The position numbers and the translations under genes were made by a program. From assembly GCA_937858255.1 (NCBI GenBank), contig CALLZQ010000515.1, positions 1 through 6,836 on the forward strand: 6,836 nucleotides of DNA, in the 5' to 3' direction. The notes beneath the pieces are model-generated. The model was not told the DNA's origin. It saw only the letters and a program-made list of their open reading frames with translations, and did no database searches. The stretch is from an uncultured Tabrizicola sp. Its GTDB lineage: Bacteria; Pseudomonadota; Alphaproteobacteria; Rhodobacterales; Rhodobacteraceae. Positions 1-6,431 of this stretch are shown piece by piece (position 1 is the first letter of the stretch; the number at the start of each line of letters is the position of its first letter).

Positions 1-279
1 CAGATCACGGAACAGCCGCCCCCCCTGAAAGGTGCGGGCAATGCCCCGGCGGCGAATGTCATGCGGTTTCAGCCCGGTCAGGGCGGCGCCGTCCAGCGTC
101 ACCGCCCCGCCCGTCGGGGCCTGAAACCCGGTCAGGACATTGACGAGGGTGGTCTTGCCGGCGCCATTCGGCCCGATCAAACCGGTGATTTGGCCCGGCG
201 TCACGGCGAGGTTCACCGCGTCTAGTGCCGTCAGCCCGTCAAAGGCCACTGTCACCCTGTCTGCCCCGAGTTGCCGCAT
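1..279 (-). CDS. livG: LivG-type branched-chain amino acid/amide ABC transporter ATPase, N-terminal part (runs off left edge)
   Basis: This is the first 93 residues of a cytoplasmic ATPase that would power an ABC importer. The Walker A motif GPNGAGKT is at residues 36-43, the Q-loop glutamine is in ARTFQ near residue 85, and the stretch LKPHDIRRRGIARTFQ is typical of LivG-like subunits for branched-chain amino acids, amides or urea. The signature motif, Walker B and C-terminus lie beyond the window. The ATG at 279-277 shares one base with the hyuA stop (TGATG), and a purine-rich AAAGGGGG lies just upstream inside hyuA, so translation is probably coupled. Position directly after hyuBA suggests the transporter imports the substrate of that enzyme; that role is inferred. 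Family assignment is firm, but the transported compound is unknown, and LivF, permeases and a binding protein would be expected further left. Confidence 0.9.
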   Translation of the reverse strand, partial: MRQLGADRVTVAFDGLTALDAVNLAVTPGQITGLIGPNGAGKTTLVNVLTGFQAPTGGAVTLDGAALTGLKPHDIRRRGIARTFQGGRLFRDL

Positions 280-2366
280 CAGGCCCCCTTTCCAATTCTG
301 GTCATCAGGTACGATCCGCTGGCATCGAGCGCGGCCTCCCAGCCGGGTTCGATGACGATGGTGGTCGTGACCTCTTCGATGATCGCCGGGCCTGAGACGC
401 GCGCCCCGGCCCCCAGCGCCCCGCCGTCATAAACGGGGGTGCGCGTGGCGCTGCCATCGGCGCTGAACACCGCCTGACGGTGGCCCTTGATCGCGGTGCT
501 GGCCGGCGCCCCCTCGGCCAGTTCCATCCGGCGCGGCTTTTCCACCCGGCCGTAGACGGTGCTTTCGATGTTCACCACCTCGACCGCCGAATGCCGCTCG
601 GAATAGGTGTAGAGCTGCTCGTGCCGGCGATGGAAAGCCTCGATGATCTGGCTGACCGAGCTGGCATCGACGCGGAAGGTGTCGATATCCACCGTGCATT
701 CATGCACTTGCCCGACATAACGCATGTCAAGGCTGCGGCGGATCTCGATATCCTCGCGGGCAAAGCCGTCCGCTTGCAGATGCGCGATCCCCTGCGCCTC
801 GATCTCGGCAAACAGGCTGTCGATCCGCGCATAGGCCGCGTCATTGTCCAGCCGCAGGGGCGCGGTGGCCATGTAGTTGTATTTGACATCCGAGATGATC
901 TGACCAAAGGCGCAGAGACCCGAGGCGAGTTTCGGCAGAACGATGGTGTCGATCCCCATCTGCTCGGCCAGCGCGCAGATATGGGCCGCCGTGGCGCCCC
1001 CGGCCCCGACCAACACGAAATCGCGCGGGTCATAGCCCCGCTCGACCGTGACGCGGCGAATGCCGTTGACCATATTGGCGTTGACGATGGTGAACATGCC
1101 ATAGGCCGCCCGTTCAACCGACAGGCCCAAGGGGTCGGCCAGCCGGGTCTTGACCGCCTCGCGCGCCCGGGCAGCGTCGAGTGGCAGGCGCCCGCCCACC
1201 AGACCGTCGGGGTTCAGATAGCCCAGCACCAGATTGGCATCCGATACCGTCGGCTCTGTCCCGCCCTGCCCATAGCACGCAGGCCCGGGATCAGAGCCCG
1301 CCGATTGCGGCCCCATTTGCAACAGGCCCATCTCGTCAATCCAGCCGATCGAGCCGCCGCCGGCGCCCAGCGTTTCCACCTGAATCATCGGCACGCCGAT
1401 GCGATAGCGCAGGAAGTCGATGTTCTTGTTGACGTTCGTCACCCCGCCCTTGGTCAGCGTGATGTCGAATGAGGTACCGCCCATATCGACGGTGATCACA
1501 TCGCTGCGGCCAAAGGGCTCACAAACATATTGCCCCGCCGCCGGGGCTGAGGCCGGCCCCGAATTGATGGCATAGACCGAGCGGTCGGTCATCGCCTGCC
1601 CGATGGCAAGGCCGCCGTTCGACTGGTAATAGCGGACCGGCTGTTTGGCGCCCAGCGACTGAAAATAGGCATCCACCGCCGTGACATAGCGCTTCATGAT
1701 CGGGGCCAGATAGGCGTTGACCACGGCGGTCGAGGTCCGAGTGTATTCGCGCACCTGCGGGTAAAGCTGCGATCCCAGCGTCAGGATCGCCCCCGGCATC
1801 ATCTCGCGCACGATCTCGGCGGCGCGGGTCTCATGATCCGGGTGCAGCACCGACCAGACAAAGCTGATGGCGACGGTTTCCACCCCCTCGGCGCGGAACA
1901 ATTCGCAGGCGGCACGCACGTCCCCATCCGTCAGCGGCTGGCGGACCGAGCCATCGGACAGCACCCGTTCCCGCACCCCCCGCCGCAGATAGCGCGGCAC
2001 CAGCATGGTCGCGGGCGGATATTCCGGGTCATAACGATAGCCGTCCTCTTTATGACCCAGACGGATTTCAAGGCTGTCTTCATGGCCTGCCGTGCAGATC
2101 AGCCCGGTCTTGGCGCCCTTGTGCTGGATCAGCGCATTGAGGCCCACCGTGGTGCCATTGATGCACAGATCGCAGTTCGAGATGATCTCAGTCGCGGAAA
2201 CGCCCAGATCCTCGGTCATCAGGGCAAGGCCGTTGCGAATGGCCAGCGTCGGGTCCTGCGGGGTGGACAGGGCCTTGTAGAGCCTGACCTGCCCGGTCTT
2301 GTCGGCCAGAACGAAGTCGGTAAAGGTGCCACCCGCGTCGATACCAAGGCGATAATCGGTTCTCAT
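279..2366 (-). CDS. hyuA: Hydantoinase/oxoprolinase family protein, subunit A (HyuA-like)
   Basis: This 695-residue protein is full length for the family. It is the ATP-binding subunit of an enzyme that opens cyclic amides (N-methylhydantoin, 5-oxoproline, lactams) or carboxylates ketones together with subunit B. Seen: an N-terminal ASKHA phosphate loop GIDAGGTFTD (8-17), INGTTVGLNALI (69-80), REYTRTSTAVVNAYL (206-220), a second phosphate loop VDMGGTSFDI (293-302), LGAGGGSIGWID (333-344), SAGSDPGPACYGQGGTEPTV (355-374), VGAGGATAAHI (453-463), and a C-terminal domain with DMRYVGQVHE (547-556) and GPAIIEEVTTT (659-669). The order is Hydant_A_N, Hydantoinase_A, then the C-terminal domain. The segment ASGLCAFGQIISDV (481-494) replaces the usual PG-x-x-SA-x-G form, so the exact subgroup and substrate are unclear. 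The ATG at 2366 follows a GGGGGG run that abuts the hyuB stop, with 13 bp between the genes. It would act as a cytoplasmic complex with HyuB. Confidence 0.95.
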   Translation of the reverse strand: MRTDYRLGIDAGGTFTDFVLADKTGQVRLYKALSTPQDPTLAIRNGLALMTEDLGVSATEIISNCDLCINGTTVGLNALIQHKGAKTGLICTAGHEDSLEIRLGHKEDGYRYDPEYPPATMLVPRYLRRGVRERVLSDGSVRQPLTDGDVRAACELFRAEGVETVAISFVWSVLHPDHETRAAEIVREMMPGAILTLGSQLYPQVREYTRTSTAVVNAYLAPIMKRYVTAVDAYFQSLGAKQPVRYYQSNGGLAIGQAMTDRSVYAINSGPASAPAAGQYVCEPFGRSDVITVDMGGTSFDITLTKGGVTNVNKNIDFLRYRIGVPMIQVETLGAGGGSIGWIDEMGLLQMGPQSAGSDPGPACYGQGGTEPTVSDANLVLGYLNPDGLVGGRLPLDAARAREAVKTRLADPLGLSVERAAYGMFTIVNANMVNGIRRVTVERGYDPRDFVLVGAGGATAAHICALAEQMGIDTIVLPKLASGLCAFGQIISDVKYNYMATAPLRLDNDAAYARIDSLFAEIEAQGIAHLQADGFAREDIEIRRSLDMRYVGQVHECTVDIDTFRVDASSVSQIIEAFHRRHEQLYTYSERHSAVEVVNIESTVYGRVEKPRRMELAEGAPASTAIKGHRQAVFSADGSATRTPVYDGGALGAGARVSGPAIIEEVTTTIVIEPGWEAALDASGSYLMTRIGKGA

Positions 2367-2379
2367 GATCTCGCCCCCC

Positions 2380-4164
2380 TCAGTGCGCTACCGCATGCCG
2401 GGTGGCACGCAGGGCTTGGGTTGCGGGCATATCGACGGCCAGCGTGGCCGGATCGGCGATCACCACGCCATAATCCTCACGCGCGCCCTTGATCGACACG
2501 AGGCCGTTCTTGATGTCCCAGACCACCTTTTCGACCGCCCGTTCCATCGGGTTCCCATAGCCCCCGCCGCCGGGGTTCATGTTGGTGATCCGCTCACCCG
2601 GTTTGATCACCTCGATGACGTTTTCGCGGATGGTCTTGGTCTGCCCGTCCTTGACCAGTTCCAGCCGCCCGACCTTTTCCTCCACCATCGCCGAGGCCGC
2701 ACCCGCCGCCCCCACCGCCGGAATGCGCCGCCCCTCGCCAAAGGTGATGAAGGTCATGTCGCCATTCAGCGGCTCGACCTCCCATGCCGTGCCGGACCCG
2801 CCACGGAACCGCCCCGCCCCGCCACTGTCGGTCATCAGCGACTCGCGGTGGATGATGATCGGATAGCTGTATTCCAGCAGTTCCACATCGCCCGAGGTCA
2901 GCGCGCCAAAGCAGCATTCCGGCCCGCAGGCGTGCCAGCCATCCTGACTGGGCGTCGCGCCCGCGCCCGAGATGATCGTGGCCAGCACCATGGTGACATA
3001 TTCCTCATCATGGCGCTTGTCCCAGCCGGCAATGTTCAGCCCGTTGGCATGACCCCATGAGGCCGAGACCTTGGATGGCACCGCCTTTTCAAAGGCCAGC
3101 CGCACCGCATCGGTCAGCGTCTACATCGGCGTGGTGGTGCAGTTCATATGCGGCGCCGGTTCACGCGCGTTGCACAGGGTGCCCTTGGGCCCCATGTCGA
3201 CCGTCACACAGCGATAAAGCCCCTCATTATAGGGGGGCGGCAACTGCGCGAACATCATCAGGCCCAGATAGACGCCGGAATAGGAATTCCCCTCATAGCT
3301 GTTGATGAAATAGGGGATCTGCGGCGGGCTGGAGATCTCGATATGGCAGGGGTGGGCCTTTATCCTTACCCGTGCCTTGATCTCGAAATCGCCAAAGCCG
3401 TGGCCCGCATCTTCCAGAATGGCCGCGCCGTCATAGGTGCCATCGGGAACGCTGGCGATCAGCGCGCGCATCTGCCGCTCGGCCATATTCAGCAGTTGGT
3501 CGATGCAGGCATCCACCTGCTCTTCGCCATATTTCTCCAGCATGTTCAGCAGCGCACGTTCGCCCACCTGACAGGCGCCGATCAGGGCGTTGAAATCGCC
3601 CTCTTGATCGCGGCGCGCGCGCATGTTGGTCAGGATCATGTTCAGCACGTCCTTGCGCGGCTGGCCCCGGTCCCAGACCTTGACCGGCGGAATGCGCAGG
3701 CATTCGGCGTAGATTTCCTTAGCATTGGGGTTGTAGCCGGCCGGCACCGGGCCGCCGACATCGGTCAGATGGCCCTTGCAGACCGTCCAGTATTTCAGCC
3801 GCCCCTTCCAGAACACCGGCTTGTAGAAACAGGTGTCGATCGCATGGCTGCCACCCCAGGCCGGATCGTTGTGGATGATCAGATCGCCCTCGTGGATATC
3901 GCCCTCGAAATACTTGGCCACCACTTTCATCGCCGGGATCAGGCTGCCCAGATGGATCGGGATATCCTGCCCTTGCAGGATCATCTCGGGCGAGGCGTTG
4001 AACAGCGCTGTTGAATAGTCATGCGCCAGATTGAACACCGAGGATCGGGCGGTCTTTTCAAGACTGAGCGTCATCTCGCGCTGCGTCGTCTCAAGGATAC
4101 CGCGCACGACCGACAGGGTGATCGGATCGACCTTTACATTGTTCGTGGTAGATGGGGCCATCAT
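2380..4164 (-). pseudogene. hyuB: Hydantoinase B/oxoprolinase family protein, subunit B (HyuB-like), interrupted by one in-frame TAG
   Basis: The frame spans 594 codons, a normal size for the catalytic partner of HyuA, but codon 348 (3123-3121) is TAG. Before it: DPITLSVVRGILE (13-25), EKTARSS (36-42), IPIHLGSL (68-75), HNDPAWGGSHAID (98-110) and GHLTDVGGPVPAG (131-143), all typical HyuB blocks. After it, in the same frame: DSGGAGRFRGG (446-456), NPGGGGYGNP (530-539) and a YGVV ending (564-567). No block is missing and there is no frameshift, so one base change explains the break; CAG to TAG is the simplest. As read, only 347 residues (4164-3121) would be made. The rest (2380-3120) has no convincing start or ribosome site; its first possible initiator is GTG at 3105. 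Two adjacent ATGs (4164, 4161) follow AGAGG (4173-4169) at 4 and 7 nt, so the second may be used. The alternatives are sequencing error or stop read-through. Family confidence is high; function is in doubt. Confidence 0.9.
3121..3123 (-). other. In-frame amber (TAG) codon inside hyuB
   Basis: The plus-strand bases CTA read as TAG on the coding strand. The local translation is HMNCTTTPM, stop, TLTDAVRLAFEKAVPS, and the same frame continues for 246 further codons to the TGA at 2382-2380. In HyuB relatives this position lies in a continuous block just after the NA-x-x-PAP motif, where a residue such as Q, R or E would be expected; this comparison is from general family knowledge. The next base is A (TAG-A), and I see no obvious read-through stem-loop directly after it. 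Confidence 0.93.
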
Positions 4165-4213
4165 CGCGCCTCTTGTCTGAGGCCGCGCGTAGGGGGCGCA
4201 AAAGCATTCCGGG

Positions 4214-4230
4214 CCGGGCCAGCGGCCCGG
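4214..4230. repeat. GC-rich perfect inverted repeat (7-bp arms, 3-base loop)
   Basis: CCGGGCC (4214-4220) and GGCCCGG (4224-4230) flank the loop AGC. It lies 50-66 bases upstream of the hyuB start, so it would fall in the hyuB leader or core promoter. No T-run follows it on either strand, so it is not a standard intrinsic terminator. It could be a protein-binding palindrome or a leader hairpin. Confidence 0.5.
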
Positions 4231-4293
4231 TCGAATCGTCTGAACTCCCTGTCGCGCGGCGTTCTATGCACCGTCGCAAGAGGCAGGCTAACG

Positions 4294-4309
4294 CCGGCCT
4301 GCGGGCCGG
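4294..4309. repeat. GC-rich perfect inverted repeat (6-bp arms, 4-base loop)
   Basis: CCGGCC (4294-4299) and GGCCGG (4304-4309) flank TGCG. On the plus strand it is followed by GTCTTT and then directly by the first 12-bp palindrome. Its role is unknown; it is either a leader hairpin or part of the operator array. Confidence 0.4.
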
Positions 4310-4315
4310 GTCTTT

Positions 4316-4368
4316 GCGCCGGGCGCATGGTTTTTTGACGGCGAGCGCACAGCGCCGCGCCGGGCGCA
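4316..4368. repeat. Two identical 12-bp near-palindromes GCGCCGGGCGCA, 41 bp apart
   Basis: The 12-mer occurs at 4316-4327 and again at 4357-4368. Each copy contains GCGCC-G-GGCGC, a two-fold symmetric core. The start-to-start distance is 41 bp, close to four turns of B-DNA, so proteins on the two copies would face the same side. In the first copy a T at 4315 extends the palindrome to TGCGCC-G-GGCGCA. The spacing and symmetry suggest a dimer-binding operator pair or a looping arrangement upstream of the AraC-type gene. Confidence 0.5.
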
Positions 4369-4414
4369 AACAAGTCTTTACACAGGGGCGCGCGGGGTTT
4401 CAGACTGGCCGGAC

Positions 4415-4420
4415 GGAGGG
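4415..4420 (+). promoter_or_regulatory. Ribosome binding site that sets the start of the AraC-family gene
   Basis: GGAGGG sits 7 nt before the ATG at 4428. The open frame continues upstream to 4152 with other possible starts, but none of the extension resembles the AraC family, and this strong site picks the ATG at 4428. A GTG immediately before it (4425) is in frame and is less likely. Confidence 0.8.
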
Positions 4421-4427
4421 ACTGGTG

Positions 4428-5381
4428 ATGAAAACCACGATCACGACGCGCGGCGTGGATCAGGCCGCCCGCAGCCGCCACTGGCACGAAACCATCGGCC
4501 GGACCTACTTTCCGCTCGACCTCAGCTTTCGCCGGCCCGAGGCCTTTGACGGGGAACTGACCTCGTGGCAGCTTGGCCCGGTGTCGCTGTCGCGCCTCAC
4601 CTCGGATGCGCTGATGTACCGGCGCCTGCCGCGGCATCTGTCGGTACAGGGGCCCGAGGAATTCCTTGTCACCGTTCCGGCCAAGGCCGAATTGCGCTTT
4701 GCCCAGGGCGGCAAAGAGGTGCGGGCCAATCCCGGCGTATTTTTCCTTGAACGCAGCCATGAACCCTATGAATTCAGCCATGCCGAGGCGGCGGACCTGT
4801 GGGTGATGAAGGTCACGGCGGAAATGCTGGGGGGCCGTGTGCGGGCGCCCGACCGGTTTTGCAGCCTTGAATTCGATGCGACCAACGGGGCCAACGGCCT
4901 CTTTGTCGATATGCTGCATCTGGTGCCGGGCCGCTATGACGCGATGACCGAAGAGACCCGCGCCACGGTGGGCCGGCAGTTGGTGGATCTGCTGGCACTG
5001 GCGCTGCAAAGCGATGAGCGGGTGCTGACCTCGGGCCTGTCTTCCGTCCGGGCCGGGCATCTGGCGCGGATCGAGGCCTTTGTGAACCGCCATCTCGACG
5101 ATCCGGCGCTGGGGCCTGAAAAGGTGGCGGCGGGCTGCGGCATCTCGGTGCGCTATCTGCATGAGTTGTTGCGCGAGACGAACACCACGCTGGGCCAGTG
5201 GATCCGCGACCGCAGGCTTCAGGCCGCGCAAGAGGATCTGGCGAAGCCCGCCTGCACCCGCAGCATCGGCGAGATCGCCTATGCGCGCGGCTTTGCCGAT
5301 CAGGCCCAGTTCTCGCGCGCCTTTCGTGCGCGGTTTGGCGTGACACCGAAAGAGGTGCGCGCAGGCCATCGCCGCGCCTGA
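4428..5381 (+). CDS. AraC-family transcriptional regulator
   Basis: This 317-residue cytoplasmic DNA-binding protein is of the common AraC size. Residues about 15-195 look like the AraC_binding_2 type sensor domain, starting WHETIGRTYFPLDL and including LGPVSLSRL (49-57) and the beta-rich stretch with NPGVFFLERSHEPYEF (101-116). The C-terminal part (about 210-317) holds two helix-turn-helix units: one around EKVAAGCGISVRYLHELLRE (231-250) and one around SIGEIAYARGFADQAQFSRA (279-298), followed by FRARFGVTPKEVR (299-311), the family signature. The start was chosen from GGAGGG 7 nt upstream. It is divergent from hyuB and convergent with pxpC, so it is probably a local regulator of the hyuBA-liv operon and perhaps of pxpBC, responding to the pathway substrate. 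The ligand cannot be predicted. Confidence 0.92.
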   Translation: MKTTITTRGVDQAARSRHWHETIGRTYFPLDLSFRRPEAFDGELTSWQLGPVSLSRLTSDALMYRRLPRHLSVQGPEEFLVTVPAKAELRFAQGGKEVRANPGVFFLERSHEPYEFSHAEAADLWVMKVTAEMLGGRVRAPDRFCSLEFDATNGANGLFVDMLHLVPGRYDAMTEETRATVGRQLVDLLALALQSDERVLTSGLSSVRAGHLARIEAFVNRHLDDPALGPEKVAAGCGISVRYLHELLRETNTTLGQWIRDRRLQAAQEDLAKPACTRSIGEIAYARGFADQAQFSRAFRARFGVTPKEVRAGHRRA

Positions 5382-5438
5382 CCCCGCGCCCCGCGCCATC
5401 ACCCCTTGGCAGGGCGTGACGGTGGCAGTGGGGTCAGG
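5377..5438. terminator. Nested inverted repeat between convergent genes, possible bidirectional terminator
   Basis: CCTGACCCC (5377-5385, overlapping the stop of the AraC-type gene) pairs perfectly with GGGGTCAGG (5430-5438). Inside it GCCATC (5395-5400) can pair with GGTGGC (5421-5426) with one G-T pair. The position between two convergent genes and the symmetry suit a shared transcription stop. No T-run follows the stem on either strand, so it would be weak or Rho-assisted. Confidence 0.35.
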
Positions 5439-5462
5439 GCAGTACATCTGGCGATCCTTCCC

Positions 5463-6431
5463 CTAGCGGCCAAGGTGCGCGCGCACGCGTTGCAGCGCCG
5501 CCTGCCTGTCGGCGCGTGCTGCAAGGGCCTGATCCATGGTTACTTCGACGAACCGTGCCGGGGCATGGGGCTGCAACTGACCGATCAGATCCATGTCTGC
5601 CGCGATCACACAGCCGACCATCATGTAGCCGCCGCCCGAGACCGCATCGCGGTGCAGCACGATGGGTTCCGTGCCGCCCGGCACCTGAATCGAGCCATAG
5701 GGATAGCAGGCATCGACGATGTTCGAGGGGTTCGAGCCGGCGCCAAAAGGCTGTTCACGCGGCACGAAGTCCAGCGGCGTGCCGCCCTTGAAGCGATAGC
5801 CGATCCGGTCCGCCTCGGGCGCGACTTTCCAGGTATCGGCAAAAACCCGTCCGCCCGCCTCTTGGGTGATCCGGTGCCAGTAAAGGCCCGGCAGCATCCG
5901 CAACTCGGCCGGATTGCCCGGCAGGCGCCGCAGCGCCTCGGGCACGGCGCCCTTGCCGCCGCCGCCCGGACCTACCGGCAACTCATCGCCCGCCGCCAGC
6001 GCCCGGCCCATATGCCCGCCCAAGGCCCCCAGCGTATAGGTGGAGCGCGAACCCAGCTTTACCGGCACATCAATGCCGCCCGAGACGGCGATATAGGCCC
6101 GCGCCCCGGATTTCAGAAAGCCGAACGAAAGACGATCCCCCGCCTTGACCTCAAACGCCGCCCAGCTTTCGCGGGCCTCACCATTCACCTTTGGCGGGAG
6201 ATCGCCCCCCGTGACCGCCACTGTGGCGGCGGCGGTAAACTCCAGGTCCGGGACGAGGGACACCGCCTCCACCACCGCGGGCCCCTCGTCATTTGCGACC
6301 AGCATATTGGCCACGCGCAGGGCAACCCGGTCCATCCCGCCGGAAATCGGGATCCCGAGATGGTAATAGCCGGGGCGGCCAAGGTCCTGCACGGTGGTGG
6401 ACAGGCCCGGAGAAATCACCTTAACGGCCAT
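5463..6431 (-). CDS. pxpC: Biotin-dependent carboxyltransferase family protein, PxpC/KipA-like (5-oxoprolinase subunit C-like)
   Basis: This 322-residue protein is complete and of normal family length, with one CT_A_B domain across nearly all of it. Matching blocks are ISPGLSTTVQDLGRPG (6-21), GIPISGGMDRVALRVANMLV (26-45), RAYIAVSGGIDVPVKLGSRS (111-130), GALGGHMGR (135-143), EADRIGYRFKG (206-216), YGSIQVPGGTEPIVLHRD (245-262) and IAADMDLIGQ (276-285). In characterised systems the subunit works with PxpB (and PxpA) in ATP-dependent opening of 5-oxoproline, and the same fold is the carboxyltransferase half of urea carboxylase. Here it overlaps the PxpB-like gene by 11 bp, with GGAGG (6442-6438) 6 nt before the ATG, so the two are translationally coupled. 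True substrate unknown; a biotin carboxylase, a carrier protein or a LamB/YcsF (PxpA) gene would be expected further right. Confidence 0.92.
   Translation of the reverse strand: MAVKVISPGLSTTVQDLGRPGYYHLGIPISGGMDRVALRVANMLVANDEGPAVVEAVSLVPDLEFTAAATVAVTGGDLPPKVNGEARESWAAFEVKAGDRLSFGFLKSGARAYIAVSGGIDVPVKLGSRSTYTLGALGGHMGRALAAGDELPVGPGGGGKGAVPEALRRLPGNPAELRMLPGLYWHRITQEAGGRVFADTWKVAPEADRIGYRFKGGTPLDFVPREQPFGAGSNPSNIVDACYPYGSIQVPGGTEPIVLHRDAVSGGGYMMVGCVIAADMDLIGQLQPHAPARFVEVTMDQALAARADRQAALQRVRAHLGR

Larger units (their letters stand above)
4195..4370. repeat. Three copies of the 8-mer GGCGCAAA/TTTGCGCC, candidate operator half-sites
   Basis: GGCGCAAA occurs on the plus strand at 4195-4202 and 4363-4370, and as its reverse complement TTTGCGCC at 4313-4320. 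The first copy is 31 bases upstream of the hyuB start. The other two form an exact inverted pair in the half of the gap nearer the regulator gene. Three copies of one 8-mer in 263 bp is more than chance predicts, even at high GC. AraC-family proteins often bind pairs of asymmetric half-sites, so this is the best visible candidate for the binding site of the neighbouring regulator; binding itself is inferred. Confidence 0.45.
4165..4427. promoter_or_regulatory. Divergent intergenic control region between hyuB and the AraC-family gene
   Basis: This 263-bp gap must carry the promoters for the minus-strand hyuB operon and the plus-strand regulator. It contains repeated GGCGCAAA elements, two identical 12-bp palindromes and two GC-rich hairpins, listed separately. 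I could not find a convincing -35/-10 pair in either direction. TTGACG (4335-4340) has no AT-rich hexamer at the right distance, and TTTACA (4377-4382) has only a poor -10 after it. Poor promoter consensus would fit activator-dependent promoters, as is common for AraC-type control, but that is inference. Confidence 0.7.

Noticed and set aside
480..1472. A 330-codon plus-strand open frame opposite hyuA
   Set aside because: It is an antisense shadow of a strongly conserved gene, with no ribosome site and no recognisable domain.
2380..3120. The C-terminal part of hyuB as a separate natural subunit
   Set aside because: No ribosome site or good start follows the TAG, the first possible initiator (GTG 3105) lies inside a conserved block, and the HyuB family is normally one chain.
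3121..3123. The TAG as a programmed pyrrolysine codon
   Set aside because: HyuB proteins are not known to use pyrrolysine, and nothing in the window suggests the needed machinery; a simple point change explains it better.
3148..4014. A 288-codon plus-strand open frame opposite hyuB
   Set aside because: It is an antisense shadow; the other strand carries the HyuB family blocks.
4335..4363. TTGACG as the -35 of a sigma-70 promoter for the AraC-type gene
   Set aside because: The region at the right distance is CGCGCC, with no -10-like sequence.
4152..4427. A 92-codon N-terminal extension of the AraC-type protein
   Set aside because: The extension has no family similarity, overlaps the hyuB start and control elements, and a strong GGAGGG precedes the ATG at 4428.
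4161..5447. A 428-codon open frame on the minus strand opposite the AraC-type gene
   Set aside because: It has no family resemblance, is rich in R, A, G, P and H as expected for antisense frames of GC-rich DNA, and covers a well-supported gene and control region.
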